Below are positions 7,924 to 16,383 of a stretch of DNA of 64,000 nucleotides, piece by piece; position 1 is the stretch's first letter, and each line of letters begins with the position of its first letter. A model generated the notes under the pieces. That model made no database searches. It was not told the origin of the DNA and worked only from the letters and a program-made list of their open reading frames with translations. The stretch comes from Roseibium sp. GTDB taxonomy: Bacteria > Pseudomonadota > Alphaproteobacteria > Rhizobiales > Stappiaceae. Position numbers and translations under genes: made by a program. The stretch spans positions 1 through 64,000 of the forward strand of contig JAEPNV010000015.1 of NCBI GenBank assembly GCA_017643215.1, given 5' to 3'.

Positions 7924-7977
7924 TGAACCAAATAGTTGACTATACCAATTGCGAATGATAATCAACCAAAAGGTTCA
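7924..7977. promoter_or_regulatory. Pair of ArsR-type operator-like palindromes over a divergent promoter
   Basis: TGAACCAAATAGTTGA (7924-7939) and TCAACCAAAAGGTTCA (7962-7977) are near-mirror copies of one quasi-palindromic motif of the form TCAAC(n6)GGTTCA. They flank a plausible plus-strand promoter: TTGACT at 7936-7941, 15 bases, then GATAAT at 7957-7962. The motif resembles sites bound by ArsR/SdpR-type repressors, which often control genes for GST-, DUF899- or SRPBCC-type proteins. No such regulator gene is present in the window. GAATGATAATC in the centre also faintly resembles an iron-regulator site. Confidence 0.5.
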
Positions 7978-8056
7978 CTGAACAGCCGCGCCGCCCCTGT
8001 CGGCCTGCTCCGATCGCAAGACCGGCCGCGGTTGAACGCACTCAAGGAGAAAGACG

Positions 8057-8761
8057 ATGGCGAGTCCGAACTTTGTCAGCCGGCAAGAATGGTTGACGGC
8101 ACGAAAGGCTCTCCTGGCGAAAGAAAAGGCGTTTACCCGAAAACGCGACCAGCTTGCTGCGGAACGACGCGGCCTGCCGATGGTGCTGGTTGAAAAGCAC
8201 TATGTCTTTGCATCGGCCGACGGCCCGAAAACCCTTGCCGATCTATTCGGGCCGCACCCGCAACTGGTCGTCTATCACTTCATGTTCGGCGAGACGTGGC
8301 AAGAAGGCTGTCCGAGCTGTTCGTTTTGGGCCGACAATTATGAGCGCCTGGATGTTCATCTCGCTGCCCGCGACACGGCCCTTGTGGCGATTTCCAACGC
8401 GCCGCTGGAAACGCTGCAAGCCTATCGGGACCGGATGGGCTGGACGTTTGAATGGGTATCGACCGCCGGCAATTCCTTCGGTGTCGACTTTGGGGTCACC
8501 TTTCCGGGCAAGACGGATCCGAACGGCACCGGTTATAACTACACTGGAAAGGTCTTTGCCGAGGAACTGCCCGGGGTCAGCACATTCTTGAAAACGGAGG
8601 ACGGCCATATCGGGCACAGCTATTCGACATACGGGCGCGGCCTCGACATCTTGAACATGGCATACAACCTGCTCGATTTGACACCCATGGGCCGGCACGA
8701 GGAGGACCTGAGCTACCCGATGGCCTGGGTCCGGCGCCGCGACCGGTACGGCGTGGACTAA
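8057..8761 (+). CDS. DUF899 family thioredoxin-like protein
   Basis: A 234-residue protein of the DUF899 family, which has a thioredoxin-like fold. Visible family features are the N-terminal 'VSRQEWLTARKALLAKEK', the central 'YHFMFGETWQEGCPSCSFWAD' with a CPSC pair that could be redox-active, and a C-terminal region ending in 'MAWVRRRDRYG'. The cellular substrate is not known. The start ATG is preceded by AAGGAGAAAGACG, a good ribosome site. It is transcribed from the divergent promoter region shared with the GST gene. Confidence 0.88.
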   Translation: MASPNFVSRQEWLTARKALLAKEKAFTRKRDQLAAERRGLPMVLVEKHYVFASADGPKTLADLFGPHPQLVVYHFMFGETWQEGCPSCSFWADNYERLDVHLAARDTALVAISNAPLETLQAYRDRMGWTFEWVSTAGNSFGVDFGVTFPGKTDPNGTGYNYTGKVFAEELPGVSTFLKTEDGHIGHSYSTYGRGLDILNMAYNLLDLTPMGRHEEDLSYPMAWVRRRDRYGVD

Positions 8762-9057
8762 ATGGCGCCGGGCGCGAGGTTATAGTTTCTCACCAAGAGC
8801 GAATTGAAACCGTCGGTTATCGGCCCCGCTGCATTGCGCTTCTCAACCTGAAGAGATCCAAATGCCAGATCGGTGAATGGCGCCTTTGTGCGGTCGTGTC
8901 GACAGAACCGGAAGGCCGAAACGCCGGCCCGGCTGCGAAGCGCTTGCATCTATGCAAAACCTCCACTAAGAAAATACCGACGTTAACCGCCCGGTCACTT
9001 TTTGGCGTCAGCCTGATTCACGGATTATTGACCGGACAAGGCCGAGACTCGACAACA
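8762..9057. other. Intergenic interval before the leu leader
   Basis: About 300 bases between the DUF899 stop and the leader peptide start, with no convincing gene on either strand. Near the right end, TTGACC at 9028-9033 could serve as a -35 box. The base composition at the expected -10 position (GACAAC, 9051-9056) is poor, so the leu promoter is not resolved. Confidence 0.4.
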
Positions 9058-9156
9058 ATGATCGCGGACCGCGACACTTTGGGTTTGACGAGCAACGCGC
9101 GTGTCTCGCACGGCGGCCTCCTCCTACTTGGCGACCTCCTCCTTAGATGCCCCTGA
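9058..9156 (+). CDS. leuL: Leucine-rich leader peptide of leuA
   Basis: A 32-codon frame ends in G-G-L-L-L-L-G-D-L-L-L-R-C-P, with seven leucine codons in nine positions (ctc ctc cta ctt ... ctc ctc ctt), including the rare cta. It sits about 140 bases upstream of leuA with no other gene between. Clustered codons for the end product of the pathway are the hallmark of ribosome-mediated attenuation. Its stop codon lies inside the 5' arm of the hairpin at 9150-9196. The exact start is uncertain: no strong ribosome site precedes ATG 9058, and internal TTG codons are possible. Confidence 0.75.
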   Translation: MIADRDTLGLTSNARVSHGGLLLLGDLLLRCP

Positions 9157-9196
9157 GCGTCGGCTGATCCGTTTTTGAACGACGGACACTCAGGGG
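9150..9196 (+). promoter_or_regulatory. Attenuator-type stem-loop between leu leader and leuA
   Basis: CCCCTGAG-CGTCG (9150-9162) pairs with CGACG-(GACA bulge)-CTCAGGGG (9180-9196), giving 13 paired bases with one asymmetric bulge. The stop codon of the leucine-rich leader lies in the 5' arm, and the loop contains TTTTT (9172-9176). Ribosome position on the leader would therefore decide whether this stem forms. No T-tract follows the stem, so the mechanism (termination, anti-termination or control of leuA translation) is not settled. Confidence 0.6.
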
Positions 9197-9295
9197 AGAA
9201 CAGCGCACCATCAACAACCGTGATGATACGGATCGCGCCCTGGACTCAAGACAACAGATTGTCCGGCGCAGATCTCGCCCAAGGACCACACCGCC

Positions 9296-10849
9296 ATGAC
9301 CACGACCTCCAACGATCACGTACGGATCTTCGACACGACATTGCGCGACGGTGAGCAATCGCCCGGCGCCTCCATGACGCTGGACGAAAAGCTGCAGATC
9401 GCCGAAATTCTCGACGAAATGGGCGTCGACATCATTGAGGCCGGCTTCCCGATCGCTTCAAACGGGGATTTCGAGGCCGTTTGCGAAATCGCCAAGAACA
9501 CCAAAAACTCCGTCGTCGCCGGCCTGGCCCGCGCGATCCACGCCGATATCGACCGGTGCGGCGAAGCCGTGAAGTATGCCGAAAAGGGCCGGATCCACAC
9601 CTTCGTCTCGACATCGCCGATCCACCTTCAGCATCAGATGAACAAGACCCAGGACGAGGTTTTGGACATCATCACCGATACGGTGACACGCTCACGCAAC
9701 CTGATCGACGATGTGGAATGGTCGGCCATGGATGCGACACGGACATCCGTCGAGTATCTGTGCCGATGTGTTGAGGCGGCTATCCGGGCCGGCGCAACAA
9801 CGATCAATCTGCCCGACACCGTCGGTTACGCGACCCCGGACGAGTACAAGTCGATGTTCGAGGCGATCATCGAACAGGTGCCGGACAGCGACAAGGCGAC
9901 CTTTTCCGTCCATTGCCATGACGATTTGGGCATGGCCGTGGCAAACTCGCTGGCAGGGGTCGCCGGCGGCGCGCGCCAGGTCGAGTGCACGATCAACGGA
10001 TTGGGCGAACGGGCCGGCAATGCGGCCTTGGAAGAAATCGTCATGGCGATCCGGACCCGCGGCGACGTTCTGCCTTACACATCGTCAGTCGATCCGAAAT
10101 TCATGACACGGGCTTCCAAACTGGTGGCTGGCGCCTCCGGATTTGCCGTGCAGTACAACAAGGCGATCGTCGGCAAGAATGCCTTTGCCCATGAGAGCGG
10201 CATCCACCAGGACGGCATGCTGAAAAACGCCGAGACCTACGAGATCATGCGCCCCGAAGACGTCGGCGTGAAGGCGACGTCCCTGGTCATGGGCAAACAC
10301 TCCGGCCGTCACGCGTTCAAGGACAAATTGCGCGACCTCGGCTACGAGTTGGGCGACAACGCCCTGCAGGAGGCCTTCCGCCGGTTCAAGGATCTGGCGG
10401 ACCGCAAGAAGCATGTCTATGACGAGGACATCGAGGCCCTGGTAGAAGACGAGATCGCGACCGCCGGCGAACCGATCAAGGTCATCGCACTGACGGTCAT
10501 CGCCGGGACCGGCGGGCCGCAAAAGGCAATTCTGACCATGGATGTCAACGGCCGCCATGAAACCCGGGAAGCCACAGGCGACGGGCCGGTGGACGCCACC
10601 TTCAACGCCATCAAGTCGATCGTTCCCCATGAGGCGACCTTGTCGCTCTACCAGGTCCATGCGGTGACCGAAGGCACGGACGCCCAAGCCGAAGTCTCGG
10701 TTCGTCTGGAAGCAGGCGGACGCATTTCGACGGGCAAGGGCGCCGACACGGACACGCTGGTCGCCTCTGCGCGCGCGTATGTTGCGGCGATGAACCGGCT
10801 GAATCTGCGCATGCAGGGCGCCAATCCGGGCGCGTTGCAAGCGGTTTAA
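9296..10849 (+). CDS. leuA: 2-isopropylmalate synthase
   Basis: A 517-residue enzyme that condenses acetyl-CoA with 2-oxoisovalerate, the first committed step of leucine synthesis. The TIM-barrel domain begins with the signature '[18 protein letters not shown]' (residues about 10-27). The second signature, with the metal-binding histidines, is '[17 protein letters not shown]' (about 203-219). '[15 protein letters not shown]' follows. Residues after about 380 form the leucine-binding regulatory domain ('[13 protein letters not shown]'), so feedback inhibition is expected. Length matches the long bacterial form. Expression is probably also controlled by the upstream leucine-rich leader. An intrinsic terminator follows 38 bases after the stop. 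Confidence 0.97.
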   Translation: MTTTSNDHVRIFDTTLRDGEQSPGASMTLDEKLQIAEILDEMGVDIIEAGFPIASNGDFEAVCEIAKNTKNSVVAGLARAIHADIDRCGEAVKYAEKGRIHTFVSTSPIHLQHQMNKTQDEVLDIITDTVTRSRNLIDDVEWSAMDATRTSVEYLCRCVEAAIRAGATTINLPDTVGYATPDEYKSMFEAIIEQVPDSDKATFSVHCHDDLGMAVANSLAGVAGGARQVECTINGLGERAGNAALEEIVMAIRTRGDVLPYTSSVDPKFMTRASKLVAGASGFAVQYNKAIVGKNAFAHESGIHQDGMLKNAETYEIMRPEDVGVKATSLVMGKHSGRHAFKDKLRDLGYELGDNALQEAFRRFKDLADRKKHVYDEDIEALVEDEIATAGEPIKVIALTVIAGTGGPQKAILTMDVNGRHETREATGDGPVDATFNAIKSIVPHEATLSLYQVHAVTEGTDAQAEVSVRLEAGGRISTGKGADTDTLVASARAYVAAMNRLNLRMQGANPGALQAV

Positions 10850-10886
10850 CACCAGCCGGTCGGTCTCATATTGATCAAAAAACAAC

Positions 10887-10915
10887 AAAGGGAGCCGCAG
10901 AGGCTCCCTTTTTCG
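10887..10915 (+). terminator. Rho-independent terminator after leuA
   Basis: AAAGGGAGCC (10887-10896) pairs perfectly with GGCTCCCTTT (10902-10911) around a 5-base GCAGA loop, and the T-run continues to about 10913. It ends leuA transcription. The A-tract before the stem also gives it some bidirectional character for the convergent GNAT gene. Confidence 0.9.
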
Positions 10916-10936
10916 TGGCACGCGCCTGACCGAGGC

Positions 10937-11482
10937 TCACGCGGTCAGGACATAGGTCTGCATGGACGGGCTCAGCATCTGGAACAGGTCGCACGGCATG
11001 CCACCGATCCGCCGGCTTTCGCGATAATAAAACCCGGCCTCCAACATCACATCCCGCACAAGCCGGTTGTCGGTCCGAACGACCGAAACGAGATGCGAGA
11101 AATAAGTGTTTTCGAAGAACCACTCCACCAAGTCCCGGCAGAGATCCAGGGGCAGGTCCGGATAGTCCTCAAGAGCGGATATGGACAGGCAGTAGTCCAA
11201 CTCCACCTCCGAGGTTTCTTCCAGAACCGCAAATCCGGCCCAGCCCAGAAATTCGCCGCCAGGCGCTGTGGCCTTCCACCGGGAAAAGCCATGCTTGCGC
11301 TGATCTTCGATGGCGTCATTTAAGAACGCGGCGGCCGCTTCGCCTGACCAGGCATTGTGATCTGAGGAGATGAATCGGGCAACACGCGGATCGGACCACA
11401 AATCCCTGACCAGCCCCAAATCCGCGGCGGTAAATGACGACAGCCTAGCCGGCCCGCTTAACAAGATGGACTCCTGCACCAT
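10937..11482 (-). CDS. GNAT family N-acetyltransferase (RimJ/RimL-like)
   Basis: A 181-residue protein with the layout of the RimJ/RimL-type GNAT group. An early 'LVRDLWSDPRVARFIS' segment is followed by a central sheet ('EFLGWAGFAVLEE') and 'VVRTDNRLVRDVMLEAGFYYRESRRIGG', where the conserved asparagine and 'aGF' block are seen. The substrate is unknown. ATG at 11482 has GGGAGG only two bases away, so the adjacent in-frame GTG (11479) may be the true start. It is isolated between leuA and miaA, and no gene was seen in the 172 bases upstream. Confidence 0.82.
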   Translation of the reverse strand: MVQESILLSGPARLSSFTAADLGLVRDLWSDPRVARFISSDHNAWSGEAAAAFLNDAIEDQRKHGFSRWKATAPGGEFLGWAGFAVLEETSEVELDYCLSISALEDYPDLPLDLCRDLVEWFFENTYFSHLVSVVRTDNRLVRDVMLEAGFYYRESRRIGGMPCDLFQMLSPSMQTYVLTA

Positions 11483-11654
11483 GGCCTCCCAGTGTGCGTT
11501 TTCAACGTTTCGAGGTGCCGCCCCTCAACGCCCGCAAACCTCATAACCTATGCTTGTGACATGTCAAAGGCGCATAGATCGGGTCTGTGCATTTGCGGAA
11601 ACAATAGCGGAACTTTTGATGGATTTCCGTGACAAAATGTAATGCGTCGCACAA

Positions 11655-12629
11655 TCATTGAGTGTGCAATGCAAAATGCTGCATGATTTTTTCCCGGTTA
11701 CTGGACAAGGTGTGGATAGCCGGGTCCAGCCGATGCCAATCGGCCATCTGGTTCCGAAACCAGGTTTCCTGCCGTTTAGCATACTGCCGGGTCGCGATGG
11801 TCAGTTGCTGAACCGCTTGCGCTTTACTCAGGCGCCCGAATAACAGTCCGCCGATTTCCCGGACACCGATTGCACGCATAGCGGGAAGATCCGGATCAAG
11901 ACCCTTGGCCAAAAGCGCCGCGACTTCGGCCCGGCCCCGGTCGTTGATCATCATATGAGCGCGCTCTTCGATTCGCTTGTGGAGCCACGGGCGCGGCGGA
12001 GCGAGCACGATCGGCACGGTGTCCGCAATTGGCAAAACGGGATCTGAATGGCAGTCTGCCTGCCACACATGCAAGGGCCGGCCGGTTGATTCAACGACTT
12101 CCAGCGCCCGGGTGAGACGTTGAAGATCGACCAGCCCGGCTTCGCCCTCCGGATCCTTTGCGCGCAGGGCGGCCCGGACCGCGTCTACGCCGCCCTCCGC
12201 TGCAAACGCACGGCATCTTGCCCGGACGTCCGGGTCAATCTCTGGAAGGTCGGCAAAGCCGCCCAAAAGCGCCTTGAAGTACAATCCCGTGCCACCAACA
12301 AAGATCGGCACCTGGCCCCGCGCCGCAACCACGCCCAATAGCTCGATCGCCCGGCGGAGCCATTCACCTGTGGAAAAGACCAAGTCGGCGGGCACAATGC
12401 CGTAAAGGAGATGCGGCACACGCTCTTCCTCGTCGACAGATGGCCGCGCGGTCACGATCTGAAGGTCGTGATAGACCTGCATGGAGTCCGCATTCACGAT
12501 CACGCCATTGATCTGTTCCGCAAGCGCAAGCGCCAATGCCGACTTGCCGCTCGCCGTGGGTCCGGCTATCAAAATGGCGCGACGCTCCGCGCGGCCTGCC
12601 GTCGAAACCCTGTTCAGGATTGCCTCCAT
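11655..12629 (-). CDS. miaA: tRNA dimethylallyltransferase
   Basis: A 324-residue enzyme that adds a dimethylallyl group to N6 of A37 in tRNAs reading UNN codons. The P-loop is GPTASGKS (about residues 22-29). The 'VNADSMQVYHDLQIVTARPS' segment that holds the catalytic aspartate and the substrate-binding site is followed by 'VGGTGLYFKALL' and a C-terminal 'ATRQYAKRQETWFRNQ'. Length is typical. The start ATG (complement of 12627-12629) overlaps the ATG of the divergent serB in a single CATG, so the promoter and ribosome site must lie in serB coding sequence. An in-frame GTG five codons upstream is an alternative start. Confidence 0.95.
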   Translation of the reverse strand: MEAILNRVSTAGRAERRAILIAGPTASGKSALALALAEQINGVIVNADSMQVYHDLQIVTARPSVDEEERVPHLLYGIVPADLVFSTGEWLRRAIELLGVVAARGQVPIFVGGTGLYFKALLGGFADLPEIDPDVRARCRAFAAEGGVDAVRAALRAKDPEGEAGLVDLQRLTRALEVVESTGRPLHVWQADCHSDPVLPIADTVPIVLAPPRPWLHKRIEERAHMMINDRGRAEVAALLAKGLDPDLPAMRAIGVREIGGLLFGRLSKAQAVQQLTIATRQYAKRQETWFRNQMADWHRLDPAIHTLSSNREKIMQHFALHTQ

Positions 12630-13518
12630 GTCATTTGTCGCCACCTTGGTCTGCCGGCCGACTGTGCCTAAACTCGACGCTGCGATCCTCGCCCGCGCCG
12701 GCGCGGCCTTGGAGGTTGGCGACGCAGTTCGGGTCTTGTCGCCTGGCGTGGCCGCGGAGTTCGACTTTGACACGCTGCCGGCAAATGTCGCCGACGAACG
12801 GCTGCGATCGGAGTTTGGCGCGTTTCCAATCGACGTGTTTGTGCAATCCAATGCGAACCGGCGCAAGCGTTTGCTGATCGCGGACATGGATTCAACCATG
12901 ATCCGCCAGGAATGCATCGATGAACTCGCGGCCGAGCTCGGGTTGAAAGACCGGATTTCGGCGATCACCGAGCGCGCCATGCGCGGTGAAATCGCCTTCG
13001 AACCGGCCTTGCGTGAACGCGTTGCACTCTTGCGCGGATTGACGGCCCAAAGCATCGAGACCGTGTTGAGCAACAGAATTCAGCTGATGCCGGGCGGCCG
13101 GACGCTGGTTCAAACGATGAAGGCCAACGGCGCCTATTGCGCGCTCGTCTCCGGCGGATTCACGCGGTTTACCAAACCTATCTCCGCCATGATTGGCTTC
13201 GACGAGCATCAGGCCAATGTCTTGGAGGAAGAAAACGGCGAACTGACCGGCACGGTCCGCGAACCGATCCTGGGCCGGGATGCAAAGCGCGAACGGCTTG
13301 ACCAGCTCATTGCCGAGAAAACCATAGACCGGGAACACACATTGGCTGTCGGCGATGGCGCCAATGATCTGGCGATGCTGGAAGCGGCCGGCCTCGGCGT
13401 TGCCTACCGGGCCAAACCGGCGGTCGCCGCGGCTGCCGACGCACGGATCGACCACGGCGATCTGACCGCGCTGCTTTTTCTTCAAGGCTATCGCGAGGAC
13501 GAATTTATACTGAGCTGA
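12628..13518 (+). CDS. serB: Phosphoserine phosphatase
   Basis: A 296-residue HAD-superfamily enzyme catalysing the last step of serine synthesis. It has motif I 'DMDSTMIRQECIDELA' (nucleophile and acid/base aspartates in DxDST), motif II serine in 'CALVSGGFTRF', and motif III/IV 'TLAVGDGANDLAMLEAAGLGVAY'. An N-terminal region of about 85 residues (ACT-like in the family) precedes the phosphatase domain. The start ATG overlaps the miaA start codon. Adjacent divergent miaA and serB is a familiar arrangement in this order of bacteria. A hairpin terminator follows at 13570. Confidence 0.95.
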   Translation: MSFVATLVCRPTVPKLDAAILARAGAALEVGDAVRVLSPGVAAEFDFDTLPANVADERLRSEFGAFPIDVFVQSNANRRKRLLIADMDSTMIRQECIDELAAELGLKDRISAITERAMRGEIAFEPALRERVALLRGLTAQSIETVLSNRIQLMPGGRTLVQTMKANGAYCALVSGGFTRFTKPISAMIGFDEHQANVLEEENGELTGTVREPILGRDAKRERLDQLIAEKTIDREHTLAVGDGANDLAMLEAAGLGVAYRAKPAVAAAADARIDHGDLTALLFLQGYREDEFILS

Positions 13519-13569
13519 CCGGCGCCAAGAAAAGCCGGCACCGAAGGTGTTTCGGCCACGCTCACCGAA

Positions 13570-13589
13570 AGGGCGCCCGCAGGCGCCCT
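13570..13589. terminator. Bidirectional hairpin between convergent serB and degP
   Basis: AGGGCGCC (13570-13577) and GGCGCCCT (13582-13589) enclose a CGCA loop. On the plus strand it is followed by AAATTTCCGTTTTT. On the minus strand it is followed by TTTCGG. Its place between two convergent stops supports a terminator role. Confidence 0.65.
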
Positions 13590-13622
13590 AAATTTCCGTT
13601 TTTCCGATTCGCTTCCGCGGCC

Positions 13623-15107
13623 TTAGTCCTCGATCCGGACGGGCACAAAGCGCAACTCACCGGTCTGGTTCGACAACAGAAGCAACGCCGATCGGCGGCC
13701 ATCGTCCTTGAGCTTGGCGACTTCCTGCTGCACGTCGTCCGGCGTGTCGACCGGTTCCTGGGCCACTTCCTTGATCACGTCACCCGCCTGGACCCGTTTT
13801 TCCTCGGCCGACGAGCCTGCCATAACCTCTTTCACCAGAACACCGGTGACATCGGCGTCGATGTTGAACTCCTCGCGCAGCGCATCATCGAGTTCAACGA
13901 GCATCATGCCGAGGATTTCGCTCGGCTCTGCGACCTGTGGCTCATCCTCATCACTTGGCGTGGCCGCTTCGGCCTGCGCGGCGATTTCTTCAAGGCGGCC
14001 GAGCGTCACGCCGACGGTCACCCGTTCGCCGCGCCGCAGAACCACCACAGCAACGGATTTTCCGATGGCCGTTTCCGCCACCATCCGCGGCAGCTCGCGC
14101 ATGGCTTCGACCGGGCGGCCGTCAAATTCGAGGATCACGTCGCCGGGCTGAATATCGGCCGCGGCCGCCGGACCATCTTCCGAAACGCCGGCGACGAGCG
14201 CTCCCATGGCTTCCGCCATCCCAAGGCTTTCAGCGATCTCGTCCGTGACTTCCTGAATGCGCACACCCAGCCACCCACGCCGGGTCTCGCCAAATTCACG
14301 CAGCTGCGCGATGACCCGGGTTGCGGTCTTCGCCGGGATCGCGAACCCGATGCCGATCGATCCACCCGACGGCGAGATGATCGCTGTATTGATGCCGACC
14401 ACATTGCCGTCCATGTTGAACAGCGGTCCGCCGGAGTTCCCGCGGTTGATCGATGCATCGGTTTGAATGAAGTTGTCATAGGGTCCGGAATTGATATCCC
14501 GGTTTCTAGCTGACACGATCCCCACCGTCACAGTCCCGCCAAGCCCGAACGGATTGCCAATCGCCATCACCCAGTCGCCGACGCGAATGCGGTCTGAATC
14601 ACCGAAACTGACTGATTTCAAAGGTGTTTCAGGCTCGACCTTCAACACGGCGATATCGGTCTTTTCATCGGTGCCGATGATTTCCGCGCGCAGCTTGGTC
14701 CCGTCATTGAAGTTTGCCGTGATCTCATCAGCCCCTTCAATCACATGATTGTTGGTGATGATGATGCCTTGCTCGCCATCGATGACAAAGCCGGAGCCGA
14801 GGGACTGAACCCGGCGCGGACGATCGTCATCCCGGTTTTGCCGGTTGAAGAACTCCTCGAAGAAATCTTGAAACGGGGAGCCCTCCGGCACTTGCGGCAT
14901 GGGCACCGACCGGCGGCCCTGAACGGTCTGGGCCGTGGAAATGTTCACAACCGCATCGGCAAGCCCCTCGGCCAGATCCGCCACAGAGGCCGGCCCCTGT
15001 GCGTGCGCCGGGCCAGCGGGCTGCGTTGCCAACGCGCCACCGACCAAAGCCACAGCCGACAAAATCGCCACGAATTTCACGCCGCGGCGGAATAAATCCC
15101 GTGCCAT
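13623..15107 (-). CDS. degP: Periplasmic serine endoprotease, DegP/Do family
   Basis: A 494-residue HtrA-type protease-chaperone for misfolded envelope proteins. A signal peptide ends near residue 36 (AHAQ). The trypsin-like domain has the catalytic triad H121 (ITNNHV), D151 (DIAVLKVE) and S225 (RGNSGGPLF). It is followed by two PDZ domains, the first around 'RRGWLGVRIQEV' and the second near the C-terminus around 'GVLVKEVMAGSSAEE'. The family assembles into cages. It is the last member of a minus-strand run after hflK, hflC and a DUF2065 gene; that neighbourhood is common in alphaproteobacteria and points to membrane protein quality control. A 119-base gap with a hairpin separates it from the DUF2065 gene, so it may have its own promoter. 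Confidence 0.94.
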   Translation of the reverse strand: MARDLFRRGVKFVAILSAVALVGGALATQPAGPAHAQGPASVADLAEGLADAVVNISTAQTVQGRRSVPMPQVPEGSPFQDFFEEFFNRQNRDDDRPRRVQSLGSGFVIDGEQGIIITNNHVIEGADEITANFNDGTKLRAEIIGTDEKTDIAVLKVEPETPLKSVSFGDSDRIRVGDWVMAIGNPFGLGGTVTVGIVSARNRDINSGPYDNFIQTDASINRGNSGGPLFNMDGNVVGINTAIISPSGGSIGIGFAIPAKTATRVIAQLREFGETRRGWLGVRIQEVTDEIAESLGMAEAMGALVAGVSEDGPAAAADIQPGDVILEFDGRPVEAMRELPRMVAETAIGKSVAVVVLRRGERVTVGVTLGRLEEIAAQAEAATPSDEDEPQVAEPSEILGMMLVELDDALREEFNIDADVTGVLVKEVMAGSSAEEKRVQAGDVIKEVAQEPVDTPDDVQQEVAKLKDDGRRSALLLLSNQTGELRFVPVRIED

Positions 15108-15185
15108 ATGGCATTCTCCTCCATTCGGATCGGGTTAAACGGACACCGAACATATCAGGTCACTAATGGATTTCGAATATAGAGC

Positions 15186-15213
15186 GGGCGGGAGAATTGG
15201 GGTTCTCCCGCCC
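15186..15213. terminator. Strong hairpin between DUF2065 gene and degP
   Basis: GGGCGGGAGAA (15186-15196) pairs perfectly with TTCTCCCGCCC (15203-15213) around TTGGGG. On the minus strand it lies after the DUF2065 stop and before degP. It lacks a T-tract on that strand, so it may act as an mRNA-stabilising or attenuating hairpin and not as a true terminator. Confidence 0.5.
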
Positions 15214-15226
15214 AAAAACATTTGCG

Positions 15227-15412
15227 TTACCCGCGTATGAGCCAGACGACCAGCACACCCGCCGCAAGGGCCGCCAAACCGCCGTATCGCAGCGTTTGAT
15301 CGGGCAACTCCAGCGCACTGCGCATCATCGCCTTCATCTTGCTGGGACTGAGCGCATACAACGTTCCCTCAATCACCAGCACCAGGCCCAGCGCCGTGAT
15401 CAGCTCGCTCAT
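15227..15412 (-). CDS. DUF2065 family small membrane protein (YjeT-like)
   Basis: A 61-residue protein with two hydrophobic segments (about residues 3-20 and 44-60) flanking a short polar hairpin that contains 'LYALSPSKMKAMM'. This is the DUF2065/YjeT pattern, and such genes commonly follow hflC. The function is unknown; position suggests a link to the HflKC complex. Its ATG overlaps the hflC stop by four bases (ATGA), so translation is coupled. Confidence 0.85.
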   Translation of the reverse strand: MSELITALGLVLVIEGTLYALSPSKMKAMMRSALELPDQTLRYGGLAALAAGVLVVWLIRG

Positions 15413-16383
15413 TGAGCCGCGGATGCAGCCTGCTGTGTTGTCTCAGGCGCAGGTCCCGACGCACTCGGCGTAGGTGCCGGTGTCAGCGACGGGGTTCCTC
15501 CGTTCGATCCGGCCGGGCTTCCGTTCAATCCTCGCGGATCGTTGAAGTACCGGAAGAAGGCCGAGTCCGGCGACAGAACGAGGCTGGTATCGCCCTCCTG
15601 CAATCCGGCTTCATAGGCTTGCATGGACCGGTAGAATGCGAAGAAATCAGGATCCGCACCAAACGCTTGAGCGAAGATGCGGTTCCGTTCCGCATCGCCG
15701 TCACCGCGAATGATCTCCGCGTCCCGGTTGGCCTCGGCGACCAGAACCGTTGCGTCACGATCAGCACGTGACCGGATACGGCGGGATTGCTCTTCGCCTT
15801 CAGCCCGGATTTCCGCAGCTTCCCGCTGACGCTCGGTCTGCATGCGCGCGAAAATCGCCTGCGAGTTGGCATCCGGCAGATCCGCGCGGCGGATCTTTAC
15901 GTCAACAACCTCGATCCCGAGATCCGACGCACTGGCGCTCACGTCCCGGCGGATGTTTTCCATCAGGCCCGCACGGTTGTCCCGCACGACGGCAACGAAC
16001 GATGCCTTGGCCAGTTCGGACCGGAGTGAGGACTGCAGGAATGTCGACAGGCGCTGATTTGCCTCACGGATGTTGTTGACGCGCTGGTAGAACAGAACCG
16101 GATCGGAAATCCGATACCGGGCAAACGCGTCGACCACCAGCCGTTTCTTATCCGACGCAATCACCTCTTGCGGCGACATGTCGAGATCCAGGATCCGCTT
16201 GTCGAGATAGATCACATTCTGGATCAGCGGATACTTGAAGTTCAGCCCCGGTTGCTGAATGACCTTGTCGATCTGACCGAAGGTGAGCACGAGGGCCTGC
16301 TGGGTCGGATTGACAATGAACAGCGACATGTAAAGGACGACCGCGACGATCGCGAGGAGAATTCCGATAATACCACTGCGCAT
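15409..16383 (-). CDS. hflC: HflC, regulator of FtsH protease (SPFH/prohibitin family)
   Basis: A 324-residue membrane protein. A single N-terminal transmembrane helix (about residues 4-23) is followed by the SPFH (band 7) domain, e.g. 'VNPTQQALVLTFGQIDKV' and 'LVVDAFARYRISDP', then a long charged coiled-coil helix ('MQTERQREAAEIRAEGEEQSRRI'), and a proline/serine-rich C-terminal tail. HflC pairs with HflK to form a cage that surrounds and modulates FtsH. The start overlaps the hflK stop by one base (TAATG). Confidence 0.94.
   Translation of the reverse strand: MRSGIIGILLAIVAVVLYMSLFIVNPTQQALVLTFGQIDKVIQQPGLNFKYPLIQNVIYLDKRILDLDMSPQEVIASDKKRLVVDAFARYRISDPVLFYQRVNNIREANQRLSTFLQSSLRSELAKASFVAVVRDNRAGLMENIRRDVSASASDLGIEVVDVKIRRADLPDANSQAIFARMQTERQREAAEIRAEGEEQSRRIRSRADRDATVLVAEANRDAEIIRGDGDAERNRIFAQAFGADPDFFAFYRSMQAYEAGLQEGDTSLVLSPDSAFFRYFNDPRGLNGSPAGSNGGTPSLTPAPTPSASGPAPETTQQAASAAQ

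Noticed and set aside
10085..10921. Minus-strand open frame opposite leuA
   Set aside because: It crosses the leuA terminator and is entirely antisense to the conserved LeuA domains. No protein signature is seen.
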